A stretch of DNA of 64,000 bases from contig NZ_CP108101.1 of NCBI RefSeq assembly GCF_036195325.1, positions 3,534,001 through 3,598,000 on the forward strand. Direction: 5' to 3'. The notes below the pieces were generated by a model, which was given only the letters and a program-made list of their open reading frames with translations, was not told the DNA's origin and did not search any database. Positions 42,374 to 51,868 of this stretch are shown in pieces. The stretch is from Streptomyces sp. NBC_00234. Its GTDB lineage: Bacteria; Actinomycetota; Actinomycetes; Streptomycetales; Streptomycetaceae. Every line of letters starts with the position of its first letter. Position 1 is the first letter of the stretch. The translations under genes were made by a program, and so were the position numbers.

Positions 42374-44923
42374 ATGTACCTGCCCCGCACCCTCCGGCGC
42401 AGACGCGCCGTATGGGCGGCGGCCACGGCAGTCGCCGTGCTCGTCGGCTCGGCACCAGCCGCCGCCGCCCAGTCCGCGTCCGGCGGAGAAGCCCGTGGCG
42501 CGAAGATCGACTCCGCAGTCCTCGACACCGTCGGGAAGGGCGAGGAGGCGACCTTCTACGTCGTCCTCGACCAGCAGGCCGACCTGGCCCCCGCCAGGGG
42601 CAAGCGCAGCCACGAAGCCCGGGCCACGTCCGCGTTCTCGGCGCTGCGCGCGAACGCGGCGAGCAGCCAGGCGCGGATCCGTACCTTCCTCGACAAGGAG
42701 AAGGTCGGGTACGAGTCGTTCTGGATCGCCAACGCCCTGCGCGTGACGGGTGACGAGCGACTGATCGACGAGCTGGCCGCCCGGTCCGACGTGAAGAGCA
42801 TCCGGGCGGAACGTACGTACCACCTCGACGACGTCGAGCAGAGCGGGACCGACCCCGCAGGCGTCTCCTCGGCCGCCGACCCCGAGTGGGGCATCAAGGA
42901 CATCAAGGCCGACCAGGTCTGGTCCCAGTACGGCGACCGGGGCGAAGGCATCGTCATCGCCAACATCGACTCGGGCGTGCAGTACAACCACCCGGCGCTG
43001 GTGGGCAACTACCGCGGCAACCTGGGCGACGGCACCTTCAGCCACGACTACAACTGGTACGACCCGACCGGCGAGTGCGGCACCTCCGGCACGCCCTGTG
43101 ACAACAACGGCCACGGCACGCACACCATGGGCACCATGGTCGGCGCCGACGGCATCGGCGTCGCCCCCGGCGCCCGGTGGATCGCCGCCAAGGGCTGCGA
43201 GTCCAGAAGCTGTTCGGACGCCTCGCTGCTCGCCTCCGGTCAGTGGATCCTCGCGCCGACCGACCGCAACGGCCAGAACCCGAAGCCCGAACTGTCCCCC
43301 GACATCGTCAACAACTCCTGGGGCGGCGGCGACACGACCTTCTACCAGGACATCGTCCAGGCGTGGAACGCGGCCGGGATCTTCGACGCGTTCGCCGCGG
43401 GCAACGACGGCAACGGCACGACCTGCTCGACCGCGCACGCCCCGGGCTCGCAGGCCCCGGTGTACGGCGTCGGCGCGTACGACTCCACCGGCAAGATCGC
43501 CGACTTCTCCGGCTTCGGCCCCTCGCTGGTCGACGGCTCGATGAAGCCCGACATCTCAGCCCCCGGCGTCAACATCCGCTCCGCCTGGCCCGGTTCGGCG
43601 TACCGGAGCATCAACGGTACGTCGATGGCGACCCCGCACGTCGCGGGCGCCGTCGGCCTGCTGTGGTCCGAGGCCCCCTCGCTGATCGGTGACATCACCG
43701 GCACCCGCGCCCTCCTCAACGGGGCCGCACGCGACGTGGACGACACCCACTGCGGCGGCACCGCGGACGTGAACAACGTGTGGGGCAACGGCAAGCTCGA
43801 CATCTTCGCCTCTGTCGACGCCGCACCCCACTCCGCGGGCGTCATCTCCGGCAAGGTCACCGACCGGGCGACCGGCGCAGCGGCTTCCGGCGTGTCCGTC
43901 AAGGCCGAGGGCTCGGGCGCCACCCGCTCCGTCACCACCGGCGCCGACGGCTCCTACCGGCTGACGCTGCCCGCGGGCGCGTACACCTTCACGCTCGACG
44001 GCTACGGATACGCGCACGCCGCCGAGTCCGGCTACGAGGTCGCCACCGGCCGCGACGCCGCAAAGGACTTCGCCCTGGACGCCGTACCGGACCACGCCGT
44101 GACCGGCACCGTGCTCGACGTCACCGGCAAGCCCCTCGCCGGGGCCAGGGTCGCCGTCGCGAACACGCCGGTCGCCGGCGTCACCACGGACTCCGCCGGC
44201 CGCTTCACCCTGCCGGAGGTCGCCGAGGGTTCCTTCACCCTGACGGCCACCCCCACCGCCCCGGTGAAGTGCAACGGCGTCTACGCCGGCGTGCTGACCG
44301 TCGACGGCGACGAGACCCTGACCGCCACCCTGCCGAACCGCTCCGACGCCGCGGGCAACAGCTGCGCCCCGGCCGCGTACTCCTGGATCGGCGGCGCCAC
44401 GAAGACCGGCCTGAGCGGTGACGAGAATGCCAAGACCCTCGCCCTGCCCTTCCCGGTGAAGCTGTACGGAGTCCCGTACAGCAGCGCGAGCGTCACCACC
44501 AACGGCGTCGTCAACTTCCTCCAGCCGCGCCTGGGCGACTACGACAACACCGCGCTTCCCAACGCCGCCCAGCCCAACGGCACCGTCGCCGCGTTCTGGG
44601 ACGACCTGGTCATGGACAAGAAGTCCAGCGTCCAGACCGCCACCACCGGCACGGCGGGCACCCGGAAGTTCGCGATCGTCTGGAACAACGCCGCGTTCGC
44701 CTCGGACACCTCGCTGCGGGTCTCCTTCGAAGCCGTCTTCGACGAGGCCACCGGCGCGATCACTCTCCAGTACAAGGACATCGGCGGCGCCACGCTCCAG
44801 CGGGGCTCCTCCGCGACCGTCGGCATGGAGAACCAGGCCGGCACGGACGCCCTCCAGTACTCCTTCAACGAGTCCGTCCTGACCGACGCCTCCGCGATCC
44901 GCTTCTCCCCTAAGGCCGCCTGA
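42374..44923 (+). CDS. Secreted S8 subtilase with carboxypeptidase-regulatory-like domains
   Basis: An 849-residue exported protease. Signal (RTLRRRRAVWAAATAVAVLV, cleavage near AAAAQ), I9-like propeptide (FYVVLDQQADL to RAERTYHL), then S8 catalytic residues Asp199 in IANIDSGVQYNHPAL, His247 in NNGHGTHTMG, Asn344 in AAGNDGNG and Ser417 in GTSMATPHVAG. Two carboxypeptidase-regulatory-like beta domains follow (GKVTDRATGAAASGVSVKAE and TGTVLDVTGKPLAGARVAVA), then a beta-rich C-terminal module. ATG at 42374 follows AAGGAG. The stop shares a base with the next ATG (TGATG), so the propeller protein is made with it. Confidence 0.93.
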   Translation: MYLPRTLRRRRAVWAAATAVAVLVGSAPAAAAQSASGGEARGAKIDSAVLDTVGKGEEATFYVVLDQQADLAPARGKRSHEARATSAFSALRANAASSQARIRTFLDKEKVGYESFWIANALRVTGDERLIDELAARSDVKSIRAERTYHLDDVEQSGTDPAGVSSAADPEWGIKDIKADQVWSQYGDRGEGIVIANIDSGVQYNHPALVGNYRGNLGDGTFSHDYNWYDPTGECGTSGTPCDNNGHGTHTMGTMVGADGIGVAPGARWIAAKGCESRSCSDASLLASGQWILAPTDRNGQNPKPELSPDIVNNSWGGGDTTFYQDIVQAWNAAGIFDAFAAGNDGNGTTCSTAHAPGSQAPVYGVGAYDSTGKIADFSGFGPSLVDGSMKPDISAPGVNIRSAWPGSAYRSINGTSMATPHVAGAVGLLWSEAPSLIGDITGTRALLNGAARDVDDTHCGGTADVNNVWGNGKLDIFASVDAAPHSAGVISGKVTDRATGAAASGVSVKAEGSGATRSVTTGADGSYRLTLPAGAYTFTLDGYGYAHAAESGYEVATGRDAAKDFALDAVPDHAVTGTVLDVTGKPLAGARVAVANTPVAGVTTDSAGRFTLPEVAEGSFTLTATPTAPVKCNGVYAGVLTVDGDETLTATLPNRSDAAGNSCAPAAYSWIGGATKTGLSGDENAKTLALPFPVKLYGVPYSSASVTTNGVVNFLQPRLGDYDNTALPNAAQPNGTVAAFWDDLVMDKKSSVQTATTGTAGTRKFAIVWNNAAFASDTSLRVSFEAVFDEATGAITLQYKDIGGATLQRGSSATVGMENQAGTDALQYSFNESVLTDASAIRFSPKAA

Positions 44924-47859
44924 TGAGAAAAATCCACCGCCGGGGCCTGCGCCTCGCATCCGCCCTGGTCGCGGCAGGACTGGCACTGAGCTTCACGCCG
45001 CCCGCCTTCGCCGATGACGACAACGGCCTGCTGGTCCTCACCGACAGCCAGGCCGAGGATCTCGCGCAGCACGCGCGGATCGATCCGTACGGAGACGGCG
45101 CGACCGTCGACCCGCAGGGCGCGGCCGTGCGCGAGGACGCCGCTTCGGTGCCGTCGTCCACCGGCGCCGACGGCGAGACGGGCGACACCACGGGCAGCGG
45201 ATCGTCGCTCGACGACTCCACCGACGCCGGCTCCTGGAAGGTCAACCAGAAGTCCTCCGTCGAGGGCGACTTCGGGATGGTCGCCACCGCCCCGGTGGCC
45301 GGCTCGGCCGGCGGCGACTACTTCGCACTCGACGCGCTCGGCCCCGTACAGCGGCGCACCGCCGACGGCAAGCAGGTCTGGCGGCGCGACAACGCCTCGT
45401 TCTACGCGGACTGGAAGGTCTCGCCGCTGCGGCCCTGGCAGACCGAGCCGGCCCCGGCGCGCATCGTGATGGGCTACAACGCCGTCAGCCCCTTCAGCAT
45501 CTCCTCGGACAACGGCTACGCCACCGGCGACCTGACCGGTGACGGCGTGGACGACGTGGTCTTCACCGCGAGCGTCGGCGCCACCCCGTACCGACCCTTC
45601 ACCTCACCCGGCTCCACCCTGCCCACCGGCACCTTCGTGACGGTCCTGGACGGCAGCACCGGCAAGACGTTGTGGAGCAAGCTGTACACCGGCGTCTACA
45701 ACGTCACCCTGGTCGGCAAGACCCTGGTCGTCGCCGACTCGCCGTACTTCAACCTCAACGCGCCCGCGGGCTCGAAGGCCGCGCTGACGGGCATCCGCTT
45801 CTCGTACGCGGACGGAGCGCTCACCCCCGCAGACACCTGGACGTACGACACGGGCACCTTCACCGGGGTCGGCTGGGCGAGCCTGGAGCCTCTGGGCAAC
45901 GGTCTGCTCGCCGCCTCCTGGAACCTGCGCAAGCTCAGCGCCACCGCGGCCCCGGCCGGCCACACCATGGTCTTCGACACCCGTGACGGCAGCATCAAGT
46001 GGCAGCAGACCAACCGTCTCTACTCGCGCCAGCTGCACCTGGACGCCGCCCGAGACCGTCTGGTGTCCCTGGAGCAGTCGGACCCGAACGAGGCCGTCAC
46101 CTACGAGGTCGCCTCGTACTCCCTCGCCGACGGCGCCCGCACCACGGTGAGCAGCCGCACCAACGCTCTGCCGCTGGACCTGGAGGTCGGAAACCTCCAG
46201 GGCGGTGCCAAGCCCGAGTACACGGTCAGCGAGTCCACGCTGGACACCAGCCTGTACATGAACGCGAACACCGTACGGGCCCTGAACGGGGACGACGGCA
46301 GTCAGCTGTGGTCGCGCACCGTCAAGCGCGAAGCCGCCAACACCCATGACGGCGGCGCCGCCTGGGGACTGCAGAGCGTCGACGGCAAGATCGTCGCCTC
46401 CTACCTGGACGACGCCGGCCGGAGCACCGCCGACAACCGGGGCAGCAGCCGTTACGCCCGGCTCGCCGTCCTGTCCGGCACGGACGGGACGGTGCGCTGG
46501 GAGCAGCGCGGTGCGGTCGCCTCGCAGATGTGGGCGCAGCCGTTCCGGAAGGACGACAGCTGGAAACTCCGCACGGTCGACACCAACGAGAACGTCCGCA
46601 CGTACAACCTGGGCAGCGGCAAGCAGGAGAACCTCCTCCCGCTGCAGGGCCTGCTGTACGCGGCCGTCTCCACGGACATCACCGGCGACAGGAAGAAGGA
46701 CCTGATCGTCGGCGGCCAGTCCAACGGCGTATACGCCTATGACGGCCCGTCCATGGTCGGCGGCAAGCCGCAGCTGCTGTGGACGGCCGTGATGCCCGGC
46801 CGGGTCGGCGCGCTGGCCAAGGCGGATGTCAACGGCGACGGCCGCGAGGAGACCGTCGTCGCCGCCGACTCCGCGACCGCGGTACTGGACACCCGCACCG
46901 GCAAGGTCCTCACCACGATCGACGGCGGCGGCCAGTTCGTCCGCACGGTGTGCGTCGCCGACATCAACGGCGACGGCAAGGCCGAGATCATCGTCCCCAC
47001 CGACAAGGTGCGGGTCTACAACGCCTCCGGCAAGAAGCTGTGGGAGTACGCCGCCCCGGCCGAGGCGGGCGACGTCGTCTTCTCCGACGTGTCGACCGGC
47101 GACGGCCGCGTCTACGCCCAGTACCAGACCCGGGGCCAGGTCGCCGAGGCGGACCTCGTCACGGGTGGTGCCGCCCTGCACGGCAAGGACGGCTCGGTCG
47201 CCTGGTCCTTCACCCCGAAGTCCGGCCTCGACGGGACGGACGGCAGGATCTACGGCGCTCCGATGCGGGGCGGCACCTTCGCCTCGCCCGGCATCCCGTA
47301 CGCCGACGGGCACGCTGTCGTCCACACGTACATCACGAAGAGCTCCGCCGGCTCCATGGTCACCGGCGTGCAGATCCGCGACGGGCGCACCGGTGAGCTG
47401 CTGCACGAGGGCCTCGCCGGTGGTCCGTTGACCACCGGGAACTGGATGACCGGACCCGAGGGCCTGGTCATGGCCGGCACCGTGTCCTTCCGCACCTATG
47501 GCGCCAACGGCCAGGACGCCCTGGTGTACACGCTCCCGGAGACGCAGTCGGGCACCTTCGCCACCGGTCCCGGCGGCAGCCGGATCCTCGTTGCCGGCGA
47601 GACGGGTGGTGTCAGCACCTACGACCCGTCCGTCCTGACCGGCGCCGACAACTACCCGGCGAGTGTGTCCGGCATCGATGCACTGGGCGGCCGCGAGGTC
47701 TTCGCGGGCGACCTGAACGGTGACGGCGTCGACGAGATCGTCTCGCTCAACTTCGACGATTACGGCACCGACCGCACAGCCGGTCTCATCGGAGGCGCCT
47801 ACTCCGTGCCCTTCACCGCGATACGCCAGATGATCACGGCGACGATCGACCCTTCGTGA
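44923..47859 (+). CDS. Secreted FG-GAP/VCBS beta-propeller protein
   Basis: A 978-residue exported protein. Signal LRLASALVAAGLALSFTPPA ends at FADDD. The body is a repeated propeller with calcium-type DxNxDG loops: DLTGDGVDDVVF, DITGDRKKDLIVGG, DVNGDGREETVV, DINGDGKAEIIV and DLNGDGVDEIVS, mixed with PQQ-like blades (DGTVRWEQRG, DGSVAWSF). It is probably a cell-surface or secreted binding scaffold. Translation is coupled to the preceding subtilase (TGATG), suggesting it is a partner, substrate-capture protein or substrate. A terminator follows at 47900. Confidence 0.85.
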   Translation: MRKIHRRGLRLASALVAAGLALSFTPPAFADDDNGLLVLTDSQAEDLAQHARIDPYGDGATVDPQGAAVREDAASVPSSTGADGETGDTTGSGSSLDDSTDAGSWKVNQKSSVEGDFGMVATAPVAGSAGGDYFALDALGPVQRRTADGKQVWRRDNASFYADWKVSPLRPWQTEPAPARIVMGYNAVSPFSISSDNGYATGDLTGDGVDDVVFTASVGATPYRPFTSPGSTLPTGTFVTVLDGSTGKTLWSKLYTGVYNVTLVGKTLVVADSPYFNLNAPAGSKAALTGIRFSYADGALTPADTWTYDTGTFTGVGWASLEPLGNGLLAASWNLRKLSATAAPAGHTMVFDTRDGSIKWQQTNRLYSRQLHLDAARDRLVSLEQSDPNEAVTYEVASYSLADGARTTVSSRTNALPLDLEVGNLQGGAKPEYTVSESTLDTSLYMNANTVRALNGDDGSQLWSRTVKREAANTHDGGAAWGLQSVDGKIVASYLDDAGRSTADNRGSSRYARLAVLSGTDGTVRWEQRGAVASQMWAQPFRKDDSWKLRTVDTNENVRTYNLGSGKQENLLPLQGLLYAAVSTDITGDRKKDLIVGGQSNGVYAYDGPSMVGGKPQLLWTAVMPGRVGALAKADVNGDGREETVVAADSATAVLDTRTGKVLTTIDGGGQFVRTVCVADINGDGKAEIIVPTDKVRVYNASGKKLWEYAAPAEAGDVVFSDVSTGDGRVYAQYQTRGQVAEADLVTGGAALHGKDGSVAWSFTPKSGLDGTDGRIYGAPMRGGTFASPGIPYADGHAVVHTYITKSSAGSMVTGVQIRDGRTGELLHEGLAGGPLTTGNWMTGPEGLVMAGTVSFRTYGANGQDALVYTLPETQSGTFATGPGGSRILVAGETGGVSTYDPSVLTGADNYPASVSGIDALGGREVFAGDLNGDGVDEIVSLNFDDYGTDRTAGLIGGAYSVPFTAIRQMITATIDPS

Positions 47860-47899
47860 TCACTCCCGCAACGGTCCGTCCGACGTGATCCACCCGATT

Positions 47900-47939
47900 C
47901 CCGCAGACCTCCCGAGCACGCCGTCGGGGGGTCTGCGGG
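47900..47939 (+). terminator. Terminator after the propeller gene
   Basis: 16-bp stem (CCCGCAGACCTCCCGA / TCGGGGGGTCTGCGGG, one G:T pair) with an 8-base loop, 40 bases past the stop. Confidence 0.8.
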
Positions 47940-47946
47940 CGTGCGC

Positions 47947-47971
47947 GGCGACACGGCTTAATGTTGTCGCC
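47947..47971. promoter_or_regulatory. Inverted repeat GGCGACA-N11-TGTCGCC before the BTAD regulator
   Basis: Perfect 7-bp arms around a TTAATG hexamer that may be a -10, ending 3 bases before the ATG at 47975. Candidate autoregulatory site. Confidence 0.45.
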
Positions 47972-47974
47972 CTC

Positions 47975-50900
47975 ATGGACAGCACGATCGTGGACGACAG
48001 GAGCCCCGCCTCGCCGCCACCACTTCTCCGGCTGCACCTTTTCGGCGGATTCCGGGTGTCCCGCGACACCGGCCCCCCGCTCCCCGACCGCTGGCCACGT
48101 CCCAGCGCCCGCGTCCTGGTGAAGATGCTCGCGGTCGCTCCCGGCCGCCGGCTCCACCGCGACCAGGTCATCGAGAGCTGCTGGCCCGACGCCGACCTCG
48201 CATCCGCGTACGGCAGCCTGCGCGTCGCCCTGCACACCGCGCGCCACACCCTGGAACCCGAGCTGGCTCCCCGCGGATCCTCGTCCTACCTCGCCACCGA
48301 CGGCGCGTGGCAGTGGCTGCGGCCGGACACCGTGTGGATCGACGCCGACCACGCGGAGGGCCTGGCAGGGACGGCTCTCAGGCAGGGGGGTACGCAACGG
48401 CTGGCCGGTGCTCTCGCCGCGTTCACGGGCGAACTGCTGCCCGAGGACCGGTACGCGCACTGGGCCCAGACCCGGCGCGACCGGCTCGACGGGCTGCGCG
48501 ACCGGGTCCGGCTGGCTCTCGCCGGGTCGCTGCTGGCCGACGGCTCCCCCGAGGAGGCGGCGGCCACCGCCCGCGCGGTCGTCGAAAGCAACCCCGTGGA
48601 CGAGCGCGCCCATCGTCTGCTGATCAACGCCTTCCTGCAGCAGGGCCTGCGCAGGGAGGCGGTCCGGCAGTTCCACGAGTGCCGCGAGATCCTTGCTACG
48701 GAGCTGGGCATCGGTCCCGACCCGGAGACCGAGCGGCTGCACCTGCTGGCGCTCGACTCCCCGGGCGGCAAGGCGCCCTCCCCGACGGCCGGCCTCACCC
48801 GCCCGGCCGCCCTGCGGGTGCCCGTGCCCGGTCCTCTGTACGGCCGCGGCCCCGCACTGGCCGAACTGCTCTCCCCCGACGCGCCCCCCGTACAGCTCCT
48901 CGGCGGCGAGGCGGGGCTCGGCAAGACCCGCCTGGTCACGGAGGCCGCGCGGCGGGCCGCCGACGACGGCACCCTCGTGCTGTGGGGCGCCGGCCACGAG
49001 GCCGAGGGACATACTCCGTACGGCGCGTTCGTGGAGGCCCTCGACGGCTGGCTGGCCGACCGGCCCCCTGCCGAGCGGGCGCGCGTGGGCACCGACTATC
49101 CGGAACTGGCCGCCCTCCTTCCGTCCCTCGGCCAGACCGGAGCGTCGACGGAGCTCAGCCCCGAGAAGCAGCGCGACCGTCTCTTCCGCGCCGCCGCGGG
49201 CCTGCTGGAGGACCTCGCCGACGTGGTGCCGGTCCTGGTGGTGCTCGACGACCTGCACGCCGCGGACGCCGGATCGTTCCAGCTCCTGGCCCATCTGGCG
49301 GAGCGGGCCGCGGCGCGGACGCGGCACGACCTGAGGTTCGTGGTCACGTACCGGAGCGAGGAACTGACCGGGACGGATCCCCGGCGGGCCGCTCTCGACA
49401 TGCTCGAACGCCACGGGCCGGCCGCACACATCGCGTTGGGGCGGCTCGGCCGCGAGGACTGCGAGACGATGGCCGCGGACGCCCTCGGGCTCCCTCCGGG
49501 CGCCCCCGTGCCGCAGCGGGTGTGGGACCTGTCCCTGGGCAACCCGCTGTTCGCGCTGGAGCTCGCCCGCGAACTCGAAGCGGGCGGCACGGAACGGGAC
49601 CTCCACACACCGCAGGGCGTACGGCACCTGATCTCCGCGCGGCTGGCGCGGCTGACTCCCGGCGCCCGGCTCGCGGTCGAGGTGGCCGCCGTGGCGGGGG
49701 GTGACGCCGCGCTCTCCGAAGTGCTGGAAGCCGCCGCAGCGCTGCGGCCCGGACTGTCCACGGCCCAGGCGGACGCGGACGCGGCGGTCGCGGCCTCCGT
49801 ACTGACCGAGCGCGAGGTGGTACTCGACGGACAGCTGGCCCCCGGACTCGCCTTCCGCCACCCCCTCGTCCGTCTGACCTGCTACGAGAACCTCTCCGTG
49901 GCCCGCCGCCGGCTGCTGCACTCCGCCTACGCCGGCGCGGTGCTGCACAGCAGACCCGATGCCGTCGACAGGCTGGCCCTGCATTTCGCCCGCGCAGACG
50001 ACCCCCGCGCCACCGGCTACCTGCGCCAGGCCGCCGAGCGTGCGGCAGCGCTGTGCGCCAACGACACCGCCGACCACTACTACGCAGAACTCACCAGCCG
50101 GCTCGACGCGCTGGCCGCCGACGCGGCCTGGGCACGCATCGGCCGAAGCGCGGTCCTTCAGCGGATGGCACGGTACGACGAGGCGGCGCAGGTCCTGCGC
50201 GAGGCCGTCGACGACCTGAAGCGGAGCGGCGACGCGGACGGCCTCGTGCTGGCCACCGCGCGCCTGGCGGAGGTGCTCGGCCACTCGCGCGCGCCGGGCC
50301 GGGCGCTGGCACTGCTCGACGCCCGGCTGCCCGACGACGGAACCTCGCCGCCGGCGGCGACCGTCCACCACGTCAGCCGGGCCCGGCTTTACCTCATCGT
50401 CGGCCGGTACGCCGACGCGGCGGCGGCGGCACGGCGGGCTCGCGCGAGCGCCGAGCAGGTGGCCGGGCCCGAGCGGCGCGGGCTCCTCGCACGGGCGCTG
50501 TCCGTGACGGCGGTGTCCCTCGCCCTGGACGGCCGGTTCACCGAGGCGGGCCCGATCGCCGACGAGGCCCTGCCGCACGCGGAGGCCTACGGGGACACCC
50601 GGCTGCTGTGCTCCGTCCTCTCCGTGCAGCGCGAACAGGCGCGCCGTTCGGGCAGGCTCCGGGAGGCCCTGGCCACGGGCCTTCGCGCCGCGGAGTTCGC
50701 GGAGCGTTCCGGGGACCCGGCCGCCACCGCCTTCGAACGGGCCAACGTCGCCGAGATCCACCTCCTCCTCGACGAGCCGGACGACGCCTCCGCACTGGCC
50801 CTGGCAGCCGTGGAGTCGTCCGGGACGGAGCCCAACTGGTCGACCGCGTACGCGAAGGTGGCGCTGGCCCGGGTCCACATGTACACAGCGAGCGGCGACC

Positions 50901-51325
50901 CCACCGGACTCCTCGAAGAGGCGTTGCGTACGGCGGCGGTCCACGACAACCGGCAGGCGGAGCACGAGGCGCTCACCGTGCTGGCGGAATGGCACATCCG
51001 GCAGGACCGCCCGGCCGAGGCCCTGTCGGTTCTCGACGGGATGACCGGCACCGGTCGGGCCCACATCGGCGCCTGGGCCCATCTGACCGCGGGCCGTCCC
51101 GAGCGCGCCGCCACTCTGGCCCGGGCCGAGGTCGGCCGTGCCGAGGAGACGGGTGAGTGCCTCGCCGAGATCGGGGCCCGTACCGTCCTCGCCGCGTCAC
51201 TCGCGGCGCTGGGCCGCGCCGAGGAGTCGGCCGAGGGCTTCGCGACCGCGTCGGCGCTCGCGGCGAGGCTGCCCTACCCGGCGGGACTGCGCCGGATCGA
51301 ACAGGCGAAGAAACTCGCCCACTGA
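47975..51325 (+). CDS. Large SARP-like regulator: winged helix + BTAD + ATPase + TPR
   Basis: A 1116-residue transcription activator. Residues about 17-100 form an OmpR-type winged helix (LRLHLFGGFRV, RPSARVLVKMLAVAPGRRLH), about 120-260 the BTAD domain (VWIDADHAEGL to LGIGPDPETERLHLLAL), about 285-560 an AAA/STAND ATPase with Walker A GGEAGLGKT (310-318) and Walker B VPVLVVLDDLHAAD (418-431), and the rest is TPR-like helices. This layout resembles AfsR and large SARP-LAL activators of secondary metabolism and development. No biosynthetic cluster adjoins it, so its target may be the preceding secreted-protein operon. ATG at 47975 lacks a ribosome site; an upstream in-frame start at 47885 is unlikely. 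Confidence 0.9.
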   Translation: MDSTIVDDRSPASPPPLLRLHLFGGFRVSRDTGPPLPDRWPRPSARVLVKMLAVAPGRRLHRDQVIESCWPDADLASAYGSLRVALHTARHTLEPELAPRGSSSYLATDGAWQWLRPDTVWIDADHAEGLAGTALRQGGTQRLAGALAAFTGELLPEDRYAHWAQTRRDRLDGLRDRVRLALAGSLLADGSPEEAAATARAVVESNPVDERAHRLLINAFLQQGLRREAVRQFHECREILATELGIGPDPETERLHLLALDSPGGKAPSPTAGLTRPAALRVPVPGPLYGRGPALAELLSPDAPPVQLLGGEAGLGKTRLVTEAARRAADDGTLVLWGAGHEAEGHTPYGAFVEALDGWLADRPPAERARVGTDYPELAALLPSLGQTGASTELSPEKQRDRLFRAAAGLLEDLADVVPVLVVLDDLHAADAGSFQLLAHLAERAAARTRHDLRFVVTYRSEELTGTDPRRAALDMLERHGPAAHIALGRLGREDCETMAADALGLPPGAPVPQRVWDLSLGNPLFALELARELEAGGTERDLHTPQGVRHLISARLARLTPGARLAVEVAAVAGGDAALSEVLEAAAALRPGLSTAQADADAAVAASVLTEREVVLDGQLAPGLAFRHPLVRLTCYENLSVARRRLLHSAYAGAVLHSRPDAVDRLALHFARADDPRATGYLRQAAERAAALCANDTADHYYAELTSRLDALAADAAWARIGRSAVLQRMARYDEAAQVLREAVDDLKRSGDADGLVLATARLAEVLGHSRAPGRALALLDARLPDDGTSPPAATVHHVSRARLYLIVGRYADAAAAARRARASAEQVAGPERRGLLARALSVTAVSLALDGRFTEAGPIADEALPHAEAYGDTRLLCSVLSVQREQARRSGRLREALATGLRAAEFAERSGDPAATAFERANVAEIHLLLDEPDDASALALAAVESSGTEPNWSTAYAKVALARVHMYTASGDPTGLLEEALRTAAVHDNRQAEHEALTVLAEWHIRQDRPAEALSVLDGMTGTGRAHIGAWAHLTAGRPERAATLARAEVGRAEETGECLAEIGARTVLAASLAALGRAEESAEGFATASALAARLPYPAGLRRIEQAKKLAH

Positions 51326-51550
51326 GCCGGCCCGCGCCGGGACGGTCCGCGGAGGTGAACCACGGCTTCACGGCGCGGAGACGTCGGGCGGGGGCGCACT
51401 CCGTCTCCGGGCGCTGCCCGTCGCGCACTCCTGGGTCCGGCGTACGCCCCTGTGCAGCCCTATTCGGCCATTCATTGACCGAAGAATGATCTTCAGCTGA
51501 CCTGTCGAACCTGCCGATGTAAGGGGCATCGACCCTGAAGGAGACCTGCC

Positions 51551-51868
51551 GTGGATGACGTTCTGCTGGCCCTGTCCATCCCCGTGCTGGTCTTCGCAAG
51601 CGGCATCTACGCGGCAGGCGAGTGCTGGTGGCGGCGCCGGCACCCGGCACCGCCGTCCCCTTACACGCATCAGGCGGCCCGCCTCGCCGAGCGCGCGATG
51701 CTGACCCGGGCCGAGGACATCGTCGACGGGGCGTACGAGAGCCTCTCCCCCCTCTACGACCCGCCCCTCGTACGAATTCCAGCCACAAAGGCCACAGCCG
51801 TCACACCCGGGGCGAACGCCAGCCAGGATCACGACCGGTCACAGCCAGCGCCTGCTCGAAGGCGGTAG
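51551..51868 (+). CDS. Small single-pass membrane protein, unknown function
   Basis: A 105-residue protein: N-terminal helix DVLLALSIPVLVFASGIYAA, then CWWRRRHP and a hydrophilic tail with AARLAERAMLTRAEDIVDGA. GTG at 51551 has a well-placed AAGGAG. Its last 68 bases overlap the convergent gene at 51801, so the C-terminal tail (after about residue 84) may be poorly conserved. A possible -35 TTGACC (51475-51480) with a GAAGA-ATGA-TCTTC palindrome beside it lies upstream. Confidence 0.65.
   Translation: MDDVLLALSIPVLVFASGIYAAGECWWRRRHPAPPSPYTHQAARLAERAMLTRAEDIVDGAYESLSPLYDPPLVRIPATKATAVTPGANASQDHDRSQPAPARRR

Noticed and set aside
47834-51082. A 1082-codon open frame antisense to the BTAD regulator
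   Set aside because: Same artefact; the sense strand carries Walker motifs and BTAD sequence in order.
42374-51325. Secondary-metabolite gene cluster around the SARP-like regulator
   Set aside because: No polyketide synthase, NRPS, terpene cyclase or lanthipeptide genes lie within the window; the neighbours are a protease and a propeller protein.
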